This document shows, in pieces, positions 1 to 8,220 of a DNA stretch of 64,000 nt. The stretch comes from an uncultured Bacilli bacterium (GTDB taxonomy: Bacteria > Bacillota_I > Bacilli_A > RF39 > UBA660). The position numbers were made by a program, and so were the translations under genes. The notes under the pieces were generated by a model. That model was not told the DNA's origin, made no database searches, and saw only the letters and a program-made list of their open reading frames with translations. The stretch is from the NCBI GenBank assembly GCA_944350495.1, contig CALVOZ010000002.1, forward strand, positions 73,421 through 137,420. Direction: 5' to 3'. Positions within the stretch are counted from its first letter, which is position 1. Every line of letters begins with the position of its first letter.

Positions 1-30
1 TATAATGAATATAGAAACAGAGGTGATGCG

Positions 31-276
31 ATGGAGATAAAAATAATTGGTTCAAATTGTAGCAATGGAATTAAATTAAAAAAAATGGTTACAAGATTTA
101 TTAGTGATTATGACTATAATATCAATATTAAAATATTAGATAATAAGGAAGAAATCAAAAACCATAATATAAAAAATATTCCAGGACTAATAATTGAAGA
201 CCAATTAGTCAGTGAAGGAAAAGTTTTAACTGTAAGAGAAATTTCAAAATTAGTAGATAAAGTCACTCCGGCTTAA
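31..276 (+). CDS. thioredoxin-fold small protein with degenerate CxxC
   Basis: An 81-residue protein resembling the small Thioredoxin_3 / redox-active-disulfide family. It has a short N-terminal beta strand, then the site where the family carries CxxC. Here only the first Cys is present (C10-S-N-G13) and the second is Gly. A cis-Pro-like Ile-Pro-Gly follows in the second half (IPGLII), typical of thioredoxin folds. The start is set by the SD GAGGTGATG eight bases upstream; TATAAT at 1-6 may be its -10 box. It stands alone upstream of the S66 peptidase, separated by a terminator-like hairpin. With one Cys it could act only as a mixed-disulfide or non-redox protein; no substrate can be inferred. 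Confidence 0.6.
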   Translation: MEIKIIGSNCSNGIKLKKMVTRFISDYDYNINIKILDNKEEIKNHNIKNIPGLIIEDQLVSEGKVLTVREISKLVDKVTPA

Positions 277-420
277 TTTAATAATTTTTATTTAAATATT
301 AAAAAAAACATAATAACGGATATTAAAGAATATACTAATACTCTTTAATATAAAAAACCTTACTTATTCTACAACACTTAACTACTCTTTAAACTTTTGT
401 GTACATTTATTTGTGCACGT

Positions 421-451
421 AAAATACCTAATGAAAATTAGGTATTTTTTT
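421..451 (+). terminator. Rho-independent terminator
   Basis: A 12-bp stem (421-432 with 437-448), a GAAA loop and a T run form a strong terminator. It lies 145 bp downstream of the thioredoxin-like gene and only 2 bp before a TATAAT box (454-459), so it insulates the next gene from upstream transcription. Confidence 0.75.
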
Positions 452-453
452 GT

Positions 454-459
454 TATAAT
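454..459 (+). promoter_or_regulatory. -10 box of the S66 peptidase gene
   Basis: TATAAT ends 16 nt before the ATG at 476, with the SD AGGTGAT at 466-472. No clear -35 is visible; the equivalent position falls in the preceding terminator stem. The predicted 5' leader is only about 10 nt. Confidence 0.5.
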
Positions 460-475
460 AGCATTAGGTGATGTT

Positions 476-1483
476 ATGATATATCCTAGTTTTATTAAGG
501 AAAATGATACTATTGGTGTTTGTGCTCCATCTGCTGGTTTAGTTATGCCAACTAAAATAAATAAATTAAAATGCACGATTAAGCACTTTCAAAAAAATAA
601 TATTAAATTACTAGAAACGGAACATGTTAGATGTGATTTTAAAGGTAGAAGTTGTGACGCTAAAACAAGAGCTAAAGAGTTTATGCAATTAATTAATAAT
701 AAAAGTATAAGTGGTATTATATGCGCAACTGGTGGAGATTTTTTAATTGAAATTTTACCTTATTTAAATGATAAAGATATATTAAATAATCCTAAATGGA
801 TTCAAGGCTATTCTGACCCTACTTGTATTCTTTATTATATTACTACAAAACTAGATATTGCCACTATTTATAGTCATAATATTGGCGGTTTTGGTATGGG
901 AACTTGGCATCATACTATTCAAGATAACTTAGATATATTAAAAGGTAAAAATATTGTTCAAAACAGTCTAGATAAATATGAATTAAAACCATTAGAAGAA
1001 ATAACCGGATTAGAACCATATAATTTAAATGCCGATAGTATATGGAAAAGTAATGTTAATAATGTTGATATTAGTGGAAGACTTATTGGTGGATGCATTG
1101 ATATTTTAACTGAAATATTAGGTACACAATATGACTATACGTTACCATTTATTGATAAATATAAAAATGATGGGATTATTTGGTATTTTGATAACTGTGA
1201 ATTATCTTGTGAAGATATAACTAGAACTTTATGGAAATTTAAAGAATGTGGTTGGTTTAATCACACTAAAGCTATTTTATTTGGACGTAGTGCTTGTAAT
1301 AATAGTTACTATGGTAATACTTTTGCTGATACAATTATAGAATCTCTAAATACTTTAAATATACCAATTATTTATGATATGGATTTCGGTCATATTCCAC
1401 CAAGGCATACGCTTATAAATGGTGCTTTAATCAATATTAAATACAAAGATGGTACTGGTTCTATAAGTTATCAATATAAATAA
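476..1483 (+). CDS. S66 family LD-carboxypeptidase / MccF-like serine peptidase
   Basis: A 335-residue member of peptidase family S66 (LdcA/MccF), which cleaves an L-D peptide bond in murein tetrapeptides or hydrolyses peptidyl-nucleotide antibiotics of the microcin C type. The Ile-Gly-Val-Cys-Ala-Pro-Ser N-terminus is characteristic. The nucleophile motif G-Y-S-D-P-T lies near residue 118, and the C-terminal Gly-His-x-Pro-Pro-Arg-His segment supplies the catalytic His. No signal peptide is visible, so it acts in the cytoplasm, as expected for recycling or self-immunity. The start at 476 is preferred to a GTG at 413 because AGGTGAT lies just upstream and the extra residues overlap the terminator. 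Recycling and detoxification cannot be separated by sequence. Confidence 0.88.
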   Translation: MIYPSFIKENDTIGVCAPSAGLVMPTKINKLKCTIKHFQKNNIKLLETEHVRCDFKGRSCDAKTRAKEFMQLINNKSISGIICATGGDFLIEILPYLNDKDILNNPKWIQGYSDPTCILYYITTKLDIATIYSHNIGGFGMGTWHHTIQDNLDILKGKNIVQNSLDKYELKPLEEITGLEPYNLNADSIWKSNVNNVDISGRLIGGCIDILTEILGTQYDYTLPFIDKYKNDGIIWYFDNCELSCEDITRTLWKFKECGWFNHTKAILFGRSACNNSYYGNTFADTIIESLNTLNIPIIYDMDFGHIPPRHTLINGALINIKYKDGTGSISYQYK

Positions 1484-1506
1484 AAAAAAGTCTTTCGACT
1501 TTTTTT
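1483..1506. terminator. bidirectional terminator
   Basis: A-rich/T-rich stem AAAAAAAGTC / GACTTTTTTT with a TTTC loop between two convergent genes; it can serve the S66 peptidase and ppa. Confidence 0.7.
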
Positions 1507-1990
1507 ATTTTGCCTCAAAATAACTTCTACGACTATCTTCAATAATAGCTAAGGCAGCATCTTTATCATGATAATCTTTAACAATTACAGAAACTCCTTC
1601 TAAAGTTTTATAATTTTCAAAAAAATTTTTTATTTCTTGTAAAGTAAATTTTGATAAATCTTCTAATTTTTCAATTTCTGAATATCTAGGATCAACATCT
1701 ACAACCCCAATTATTTTAAAGTCTTCTTTACCATTATCTACCATCTCTAAACAACCAATTACTTTAGCTGGTACTATGCAACCAGGAAAAGTTGCTTCTG
1801 AACTAATTACTAATATATCTAAGGGATCTCCGTCATTTGCTAATGTATTTTCGATATATCCATACTCAGCTGGATATGTCATCGCACTAGCAAGTACCCT
1901 ATTTAATTTCACTTTATCATGTTCTTTATCAACTTCATATTTATTTTTAGTACCTACAGGTATTTCAATTACTGCATCTATTACATCCAT
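1505..1990 (-). CDS. ppa: inorganic pyrophosphatase, family I
   Basis: A 161-residue soluble family I pyrophosphatase that hydrolyses PPi to phosphate and drives biosynthetic reactions. The diagnostic metal-binding signature DGDPLD is at residues 53-58. The downstream VDVDPRY segment and KDYHDKDAA region match the rest of the active site. Length is close to bacterial family I enzymes (about 165-180). The start has a GGTGAT ribosome binding site, and a TATAAT at 2011-2006 lies 15 nt upstream, predicting a very short leader. It is divergent from the ORF at 2054. Family II PPases are more usual in many Bacilli, so the family I form is a mild lineage marker. Confidence 0.95.
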   Translation of the reverse strand: MDVIDAVIEIPVGTKNKYEVDKEHDKVKLNRVLASAMTYPAEYGYIENTLANDGDPLDILVISSEATFPGCIVPAKVIGCLEMVDNGKEDFKIIGVVDVDPRYSEIEKLEDLSKFTLQEIKNFFENYKTLEGVSVIVKDYHDKDAALAIIEDSRRSYFEAK

Positions 1991-2053
1991 ATTATCACCA
2001 TCTTCATTATATCATTTTTTTATTAAATGTGCTATGATATTAATGGTGATAAT

Positions 2054-2425
2054 ATGTTAGCATTAATGCCTATAAGTGAGACAAACGAAGATAAATTATT
2101 TTTTTTACCAATTGATGATTTAAATTTCTTCGCGCATAAAGCATCAACTTTAACACCATTTGATGCATGGAGCGAAGTTGATGGTTATAATGAAGCACTA
2201 TTTGAATATATGCAAAGCATAAAATACAATGATAAAGAACTATTTACTAAATATGATAAGTTAATTCATGCTCAAAGAGGAGCTGAATTATTAAAATATT
2301 TAATCGAATTGTATATTATCGAAAAAGATATGAAAGAAATCGGTATTACACCTATTCTAAGTGATAGATATAATTTAATCCAACGTAATTATATTTGTTT
2401 ATTAAATGATTTAAAAAAAGATTAG
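2054..2425 (+). CDS. hypothetical protein, divergent from ppa
   Basis: A 123-residue acidic, soluble protein of unknown function. It contains no Cys-rich motif, membrane segment or signal peptide and is predicted mostly helical, with an amphipathic C-terminal half. The start at 2054 is chosen because GGTGAT precedes it. A TATGAT -10 box at 2033-2038 would make an upstream start at 2027 impossible. It shares a short divergent promoter region with ppa. Nothing in the sequence identifies a partner or reaction. Confidence 0.6.
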   Translation: MLALMPISETNEDKLFFLPIDDLNFFAHKASTLTPFDAWSEVDGYNEALFEYMQSIKYNDKELFTKYDKLIHAQRGAELLKYLIELYIIEKDMKEIGITPILSDRYNLIQRNYICLLNDLKKD

Positions 2426-2538
2426 TATTTCCATTTTTATGGGGTTATTTGCTTAATTATATTATTTTAAATCATTTTATCACTATTATAAATAAAATTA
2501 AAATTTAACGTATATAAATAAGAAAGAAGAGTATTTTA

Positions 2539-3660
2539 TTACCCTTCTTTTATTCTATTATATTGTTTAATGAAATAATCATCTGTCATACCAGCAATAT
2601 AGTCTATTACTTGTTGAACATCACTACTATTAATTAAATATTTATCATCCATATCACCTAAGAAAACTTGGTAAATATCAGATTCATTATTTTTCTCTTT
2701 TACATCTTTGAGATATTTAGTAAATAAAGTTCTAAACATGTTTTCATATTTATTTATATCATCATTGCTATTAGCACGTTTATAAACATTCTCATAATTA
2801 AATGACTTTAATTCTAATAAAGCATTATATACCCTACTACTCATTCTAATATATGGTTGATTAATACTATTTCCAATAACATCCATAATAACAGTGTTAA
2901 TTATTTCTCTATTAGTTCGGCCTAATACTTCTAAAATATTATTTGGAATGTCATCTAAAGATAAAACTCCTAATCTGATTGCATCTTCTATATCACGACC
3001 AATATAACCAATAACATCACTAATTCTAACGACACAACCTTCTAAAGTCATAGGTCTTAAAGTCTTCAGAACAGTTCTATCGGTATAACATTGTTCATAC
3101 AATTGTAAAAATTGTTCTGGTGTTTTATCTACAGGGTAATATTGATCATCAACAAATTCCCCATTATGACATAAAATACCATCTAATACTTGTAACGTAA
3201 CATTACTACCTTTACCATTATTTTCAATATCCATTAAAGTACGAACACTATGAACATTATGATTAAACATTCTTCCACTATATTCCATACTTAATCTATT
3301 TAGAATAGCTTCTCCAGTATGACCAAATGGTACATGACCTAAATCATGGCCTAGAGCAATTGCCTCAATTAAATCTTCATTTAAGTTAAGAGCACGGCCA
3401 ATTGTTCTACCAATTTTGCTTACCATTTGAACATGAGTCATACGTTTACTAATGTTATCATTTTCAGATAAACTAAATACTTGTGTTTTGTCGATATAGC
3501 GTGTATAAGATAATGAGTAAATTATTCGATCAATATCTCTAAAATAACTAGATCTAATATCTTTTTCTTCTTTTTTATAACGGTATGCTTCGCTGTTTTT
3601 ACAAGCATATTCACTTAAATTATTGTCATTTTTATTCATATTTTTAATTATATCGTCCAT
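2539..3660 (-). CDS. dgt: dGTPase-like HD-domain dNTP triphosphohydrolase
   Basis: A 373-residue HD-superfamily protein of the deoxyguanosinetriphosphate triphosphohydrolase family, which splits dNTPs into nucleoside and triphosphate and may tune dNTP pools. The metal ligands are visible: His76 in RMTHVQMV, the HD pair in HDLGH at 105-109, then PFGHTGE. A conserved RISDVIGYIGRD segment carries the last Asp. The start has AAGGAGG about ten bases upstream. It is a single gene between the hypothetical ORF and the ABC-2 operon, followed by a hairpin. The substrate specificity (dGTP or all dNTPs) is not readable from sequence. Confidence 0.9.
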   Translation of the reverse strand: MDDIIKNMNKNDNNLSEYACKNSEAYRYKKEEKDIRSSYFRDIDRIIYSLSYTRYIDKTQVFSLSENDNISKRMTHVQMVSKIGRTIGRALNLNEDLIEAIALGHDLGHVPFGHTGEAILNRLSMEYSGRMFNHNVHSVRTLMDIENNGKGSNVTLQVLDGILCHNGEFVDDQYYPVDKTPEQFLQLYEQCYTDRTVLKTLRPMTLEGCVVRISDVIGYIGRDIEDAIRLGVLSLDDIPNNILEVLGRTNREIINTVIMDVIGNSINQPYIRMSSRVYNALLELKSFNYENVYKRANSNDDINKYENMFRTLFTKYLKDVKEKNNESDIYQVFLGDMDDKYLINSSDVQQVIDYIAGMTDDYFIKQYNRIKEG

Positions 3661-3747
3661 ACATGCCTCCTTAAGTTACTATTATTATAACAAAAATAAT
3701 ATGAATTATCGTGGTTTGTTTAAAATTTAAAAAATGGTTTACACTTT

Positions 3748-3782
3748 TTATAAAAAAGTACAGGTTATGAGCCTGTACTTTT
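3748..3782 (-). terminator. Rho-independent terminator of the ABC-2 operon
   Basis: An 11-bp stem AAAAGTACAGG / CCTGTACTTTT and a T run on the minus strand. It overlaps the last codons of the distal permease gene. Confidence 0.85.
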
Positions 3783-4538
3783 ATAATGATATAGTCCTAA
3801 TTTAAATATTGAAATAGCAATTATCAAAAATATAATCACACTAAATGGCATTAAAGCATAATACCAAGGTCCGCCATTAAAAATAAATTCAATTGGATAA
3901 TAATTAATAGGTGTTAGAGGAATTAAAAATGTAAATAATAAAAATATAATTTTATTATAAATTTTCATTGGATATTGGCCTAATTGTCTAGTTCCATCGG
4001 TAAATATATTAATTATCTCTAAACCTTCAACAGTTATAAAGCAAAATGCTGCCCCAATAATAAATATTGAAAAAAACAAGATAAATGAACAAGTACAACA
4101 TATTATTATTACAATAATATTAATAAAGTTCATCTCATTATTTAATTTAATAATTGAAAAAATAATCATTCCAATAGAAGTTAAAACTCTAGCTATTTTT
4201 TCATAAGCTATTTCACTACCAATAATCTGAATTCCTAATGACCTAGGTCTTATTAATAATAAATCAAAATTACCGTTTTTAATTAATCTACTAAAGTGAT
4301 CAAAACCACGACAAAAGGCTTCTGAAAAACTCATTCCAAACCAGACAATACCAAAAATTAGTAATAACTGATATGAATTATATTGTTCTAATAAACTAAA
4401 TTTTTCAAACAGTGAATATAGAACAAAAAATTCTGTAAAGATACTAAGTGACTGGGCAATAAAAGTTAAAATAAATGATGATTTATATTGCATTTGAGTT
4501 TTTAAATGCATAGATAAATAATTGAATAAAAGATACAT
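3765..4538 (-). CDS. ABC-2 type permease, DUF990-like, second subunit
   Basis: A 257-residue integral membrane protein with about six hydrophobic segments, matching the ABC2_membrane_6 (DUF990) family. These occur as pairs of permeases with one ATPase and act as exporters. The conserved cytoplasmic segment GNFDLLLIRPRS near residue 90 is typical of the family. The start at 4538 is chosen over 4559 because AAGGAGGATAAA lies directly in front, and it avoids overlap with the upstream permease stop, which sits inside this spacer. It is the last gene of the operon 6320 to 3765. The exported substrate is unknown. Confidence 0.88.
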   Translation of the reverse strand: MYLLFNYLSMHLKTQMQYKSSFILTFIAQSLSIFTEFFVLYSLFEKFSLLEQYNSYQLLLIFGIVWFGMSFSEAFCRGFDHFSRLIKNGNFDLLLIRPRSLGIQIIGSEIAYEKIARVLTSIGMIIFSIIKLNNEMNFINIIVIIICCTCSFILFFSIFIIGAAFCFITVEGLEIINIFTDGTRQLGQYPMKIYNKIIFLLFTFLIPLTPINYYPIEFIFNGGPWYYALMPFSVIIFLIIAISIFKLGLYHYKSTGS

Positions 4539-4539
4539 T

Positions 4540-5340
4540 TTATCCTCCTTGAATTGCAACTTTCTGTAAAGCGTATTTCATAATATATTTTCCAATAATA
4601 ATCAATAAAATAATCCATACACTTTGAAACATGATATTTGTTAAAGCATCATTTATATTTATATTTCCAGAATATACCCTAAAAGGTAAATCACCTATTA
4701 ATCTAAATGGTAAGAAATAACCAATTTTTTGAATTATATTTGGCATTAATGGTAAAGGTAAGAAAGATCCTGCTAATAACTCAGCAATTAAAAATAAAAT
4801 TTGTGATATTCCACCTTCATTATAAGTAAAAAAAGCAATCGTTTGGATAATCATTAATATCGCAACTAGAACAAATGAACCTAATATTAAAGTAGTTAAA
4901 AATAGAATAAAGCTTAAGCTACTTTGTGGTAGCGCTAAAGAATAAGGAACTGGAAGGAAAAATGCTACGACGATAATAGGTAAAAATCTTAACATCACTG
5001 CAGCATATTTTTTAGCTAATAACTTTATATACCACCAATTATATAAATCATATGGGCGGCATAATTCATAAGCTACTGTCCCAGTTTTAATAGCATCTAA
5101 AATTTCTGTATCTTTCATACGTATGTAAATAAGGGCAAAAAAGGCTTGATTTAACCATACATAAGTTACTAAATCTGGAAAATTTATTGTTGAATTATCT
5201 GCATAACTATAAAAGGCTTGATAAATCATTACGAATAAAAACCCCCAGAAAAATTGTGTACATAGTCCGGCTATAGCTGCTACCTTATATTGTAATCCTG
5301 TTACGATTTGCGTTTTAAAATAAGTTAAGTAGCCAATCAT
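4540..5340 (-). CDS. ABC-2 type permease, DUF990-like, first subunit
   Basis: A 266-residue membrane protein with about six transmembrane helices and the family segment GTVAYELCRPYDLYNWW around residue 83, paralogous to the RPRS segment of the next permease. Its ATG overlaps the TGA of the ATPase gene (ATGA), implying translational coupling. The partner permease starts two bases after its stop. Together with the ATPase it should form a heterodimeric exporter in the cytoplasmic membrane. Related operons have been linked to export of small toxic or lipid-like compounds, but nothing here fixes the cargo. Confidence 0.88.
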   Translation of the reverse strand: MIGYLTYFKTQIVTGLQYKVAAIAGLCTQFFWGFLFVMIYQAFYSYADNSTINFPDLVTYVWLNQAFFALIYIRMKDTEILDAIKTGTVAYELCRPYDLYNWWYIKLLAKKYAAVMLRFLPIIVVAFFLPVPYSLALPQSSLSFILFLTTLILGSFVLVAILMIIQTIAFFTYNEGGISQILFLIAELLAGSFLPLPLMPNIIQKIGYFLPFRLIGDLPFRVYSGNININDALTNIMFQSVWIILLIIIGKYIMKYALQKVAIQGG

Positions 5341-6320
5341 AATTGATATTCCTTATAAAGCTCAATTATAACATTATCCATTCCTTCATCGATTACATTT
5401 ATATCTTCTATTTCACATGCATCTGAATAAATAGAAACTACATTAGATATTGTATTATTTTTCATATCAACATCTAAAAGAATTCGATGATCACTTTTTT
5501 CAATTAAGTCTACATCTTTTATTTTTGGTACTTTTTTAATTTTTTTATAAATAATTTCTAATTTTTTATGACTTGTAAATTTTTTCTTGATACTATTTAA
5601 TGACCCATCATATAATTTTTTACCATGCCCTATAACAATAACTCGATTAGTAAGCGCCTCAATATCACTCATATCGTGACTTGTTAAAATGACAGTAACT
5701 TTTTTCTGTTTATTTATTTCTTTAATAAATTTGCGGACTTCTACTTTAGATACCGCATCTAAACCAATCGTTGGTTCATCTAAAAATAATATTTTAGGGC
5801 TGTGCAATAGTGAAGCGGCGATTTCACAACGCATCCTTTGTCCTAAACTTAATTGTCTAACTGGTGTTTTTAATATATCATTTAAGTTTAACATTTTAAC
5901 TAGTTCTTCTTTGATCTTTAGATAGTCAGACTCTTTTATTTTATATATATCTCTAAGCAGATCAAATGAATCTTCAACTGGGATATCCCACCATAATTGA
6001 GATTTTTGACCAAATACTACGCCAATTTTTGATACATATTTTTTACGATCATCAAATGGGTTTAATCCGTCTATTAGACAAACTCCTTCATCTGGTCTAA
6101 GTATTCCTGTAAGCATTTTGATAGTAGTGCTTTTACCAGCACCATTGGGTCCAATATATGCGACAATCTCGCCTTCTTCAATTTCAAAAGAAACATGATC
6201 AACAGCTTTTACTTCAACACAATCTCTTTTGAAAAATGTTTTTATCGCATTTTTTAACCCACTATTTCGTCGTTGTATACGAAACGTTTTTGTTAAATTA
6301 TCAACAGCAATAAAACTCAT
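5337..6320 (-). CDS. ABC-2 exporter ATP-binding protein
   Basis: A 327-residue ABC ATPase that energises the two permeases downstream. Walker A GPNGAGKST is at residues 57-65, the signature LSLGQRMR near 158, Walker B ILFLDEPT near 180 followed by the D-loop, and the switch His in TSHDMSDIE. The N-terminal extension before the core and the roughly 100-residue C-terminal tail after GHGKKLYDGS are typical of the DUF990-associated ATPases. AGGAG precedes the ATG. No regulator gene adjoins the operon; 210 bp of upstream DNA shows no recognisable element. Confidence 0.93.
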   Translation of the reverse strand: MSFIAVDNLTKTFRIQRRNSGLKNAIKTFFKRDCVEVKAVDHVSFEIEEGEIVAYIGPNGAGKSTTIKMLTGILRPDEGVCLIDGLNPFDDRKKYVSKIGVVFGQKSQLWWDIPVEDSFDLLRDIYKIKESDYLKIKEELVKMLNLNDILKTPVRQLSLGQRMRCEIAASLLHSPKILFLDEPTIGLDAVSKVEVRKFIKEINKQKKVTVILTSHDMSDIEALTNRVIVIGHGKKLYDGSLNSIKKKFTSHKKLEIIYKKIKKVPKIKDVDLIEKSDHRILLDVDMKNNTISNVVSIYSDACEIEDINVIDEGMDNVIIELYKEYQL

Positions 6321-6530
6321 AGTAAATCTCCTAATCTAGACATTTTTGAACTTGAATAAATTAATAGCTACATAAAATATTCAAGCTAAATTTATTTATA
6401 CTCCTTTCCACAACGCAAAAAACCACAATATTTCCATGTAGTACATATTAAAATATTCTATTTTTCGCAAAACATCGAATTAAGTATATTATATTAATAA
6501 AAAAAAAGCAATATTATAATTGCAATTTTT

Positions 6531-7031
6531 CTATATTTTCATGTTATCTATTATGTTCCCATCAAAATCGTATAATGTAAACTTCTTATCTTGATAAATA
6601 ATATATGTATGTTCATAATGTCCACGGGGTAACGATAATGACCCTGGATTAATATAATTTCTTGTCAGTTCATAGCAATGACTATGACCTGTAATTAAAA
6701 TGTCATCTTTATCTAAATCTGGTAATTTATAATTCACATGTCCATGAGTTAAATACCAATTAACACCATCTACGGGAAATAATAAGTAATTATCTATTAC
6801 GGGAAAATTAACACAACTTACATCATTTTCATCATCACAATTTCCTTTTAAAGCAATTACTCTGTCTCTTAAACTATTTAACTTATTTAAAATTTCATCA
6901 TCCCTGATACGGCTATAATTAATATCTCCTAAAAATATAACTTTATCAGGCTGCTCTTCATCAATAACATTCATTAACTTAGCCATATAAGTATTGTAGC
7001 CATGTATATCAGATACAATTAGTATTTTCAT
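6531..7031 (-). CDS. YfcE/MJ0936-type metallophosphoesterase
   Basis: A 166-residue calcineurin-like phosphoesterase. Metal-binding motifs are in order: SDIHG at residues 6-10, GDINY, GNCDDE (GNxD motif), THGH and TGHSH, then the closing NPGS. This short form is the YfcE family, which hydrolyses phosphodiesters such as bis-pNPP in vitro; the biological substrate is generally unknown. The start at 7031 follows GGAGTGATT; the longer reading frame from 7085 adds residues unlike the family. The gene lies just downstream of tRNA-Arg(CCG) on the same strand, and a TATAAT about 40 bp upstream may be its own promoter. Confidence 0.9.
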   Translation of the reverse strand: MKILIVSDIHGYNTYMAKLMNVIDEEQPDKVIFLGDINYSRIRDDEILNKLNSLRDRVIALKGNCDDENDVSCVNFPVIDNYLLFPVDGVNWYLTHGHVNYKLPDLDKDDILITGHSHCYELTRNYINPGSLSLPRGHYEHTYIIYQDKKFTLYDFDGNIIDNMKI

Positions 7032-7090
7032 ATAATCACTCCAATAACGTAATATTTTCGTAAAATTATACACTTTGCAAAACATTTAAA

Positions 7091-7167
7091 TGGTGTTCGT
7101 GATGAGATTTGAACTCATAATCTTTTCCTTCGGAGGGAAACACTTTATCCAGTTAAGCTACACGAAC
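7091..7167 (-). tRNA. tRNA-Arg(CCG)
   Basis: Cloverleaf: acceptor GTTCGTG/CACGAAC, anticodon stem TTTCC/GGAAA with loop CTCCGAA (anticodon CCG), T arm ATGAG-TTCAAAT-CTCAT, and an encoded ACCA end. It decodes CGG, a rare codon in such AT-rich DNA. Confidence 0.93.
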
Positions 7168-7225
7168 ACAAATATATTTTATGATATTATTAAATTTTAT
7201 TCAATACACTTGAATAAATATTTTA

Positions 7226-7260
7226 TATATTATATTATATTATATTATATTATATTATAT
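7226..7260. repeat. pentanucleotide microsatellite (TATAT)7
   Basis: Seven perfect tandem copies of TATAT start 63 bp upstream of the tam41 ATG. A TTGAAT about 17 bp before the first TATTAT-like hexamer could be the -35, which would put the array in or next to the -10 region. Confidence 0.9.
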
Positions 7261-7288
7261 AATAATGTATTTTGTTGGAGGAACATAA

Positions 7289-8212
7289 ATGGAAAACATT
7301 TTAAAAAAATTTGTTGATAGTAGAAATAATGAAGGGAGAATTATTGCCGCTTTTGGATATGGATCAGGAATATTTAAACAAAAGGGATATAGTCTTCAAG
7401 AAAAGCCAATGATTGATACAATATTTGTTGTCGAAAATCCACTAGTATGGCATCGTGAAAACATAAAAAATCATCCTGATGATTATTCAAAAGGCGCTAG
7501 AATTATCTTAAAATATTTCAATTTAAATGCCATCAAAAAAGCTACCGGAGTTACATATCAATGTGGTATTCCATTTCAAGGACAGACTTTTAAATATGGT
7601 ATTATAAGTGAAGAGAGATTTATCGATGCAATGTGGGGTAATTGGGATAGCTTCTTTATTCAGGGAAGATTTCAAAAGCCAACTTACACAATCGTTTCTA
7701 ATGACTCAATTGATAAAGCAATTAAAGAAAATCATGATTTAGCTCTTTTTGTCGCATTACTTACTTTAGATGTTGAACACCCAACATTAACTGATCTATA
7801 CACTCAAATATGTAGTTTATCATATCAAGGAGATATCAGAATGTATTTTGCAGAAAATCCAAATAAAGTAAAAAACATTGTAGAAGGTAGTTTCAAACAA
7901 TTTTATGAAATGTATGGAGATCACAATATTTTCTTTACAACTGGGCAAGATGGCGAGTTAATTATCAATTATGATTTATTATATTCTTCTCTTTCTTCAT
8001 TGCCTGAAACTTTATATGATTACATTGAAAAACAAAAATGTCCACTTAAAAATAGACAATTAATCTCTATACTAATTAAAAAGAAATTAGCACAAATAAA
8101 CAGAAAAGATAGTCTAATTCAACCATCTTTTGGTCTTTTAACAGTTGGGACTTCTAGATCCGCTGAATACTTTAAAAGAAAAGTGAAAAAGAAAAACTAT
8201 GAGAAATCATAG
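7289..8212 (+). CDS. tam41: Tam41/Mmp37-type CDP-diacylglycerol synthase
   Basis: A 307-residue protein of the Tam41_Mmp37 family, the nucleotidyltransferase-fold phosphatidate cytidylyltransferase known best from the mitochondrial inner membrane. It makes CDP-DAG from CTP and phosphatidate for cardiolipin and phosphatidylglycerol. The NTase signature is clear: AFGYGSG at residues 21-27 and M-I-D-T-I-F with the acidic residue at 43. The family block NPLVWHRENIKNHPDDYS follows at about 50-67. No transmembrane helix is present, unlike CdsA, so it would act peripherally. It has GGAGG upstream, follows an SSR, and ends in its own terminator. As I recall, a Firmicutes Tam41 has been studied structurally; CdsA replacement here is inference. 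Confidence 0.9.
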   Translation: MENILKKFVDSRNNEGRIIAAFGYGSGIFKQKGYSLQEKPMIDTIFVVENPLVWHRENIKNHPDDYSKGARIILKYFNLNAIKKATGVTYQCGIPFQGQTFKYGIISEERFIDAMWGNWDSFFIQGRFQKPTYTIVSNDSIDKAIKENHDLALFVALLTLDVEHPTLTDLYTQICSLSYQGDIRMYFAENPNKVKNIVEGSFKQFYEMYGDHNIFFTTGQDGELIINYDLLYSSLSSLPETLYDYIEKQKCPLKNRQLISILIKKKLAQINRKDSLIQPSFGLLTVGTSRSAEYFKRKVKKKNYEKS

Positions 8213-8220
8213 TTTTATTT
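8193..8220. terminator. bidirectional terminator
   Basis: Stem AAAACTATGA / TCATAGTTTT with a GAAA loop. It overlaps the last codons and TAG stop of tam41 and lies just beyond the stop of the convergent nucleotidase gene. Confidence 0.8.

Noticed and set aside
7090..7317. Plus-strand ORF of 75 codons
   Set aside because: It runs through tRNA-Arg and the TATAT repeat and overlaps the tam41 start; no SD.
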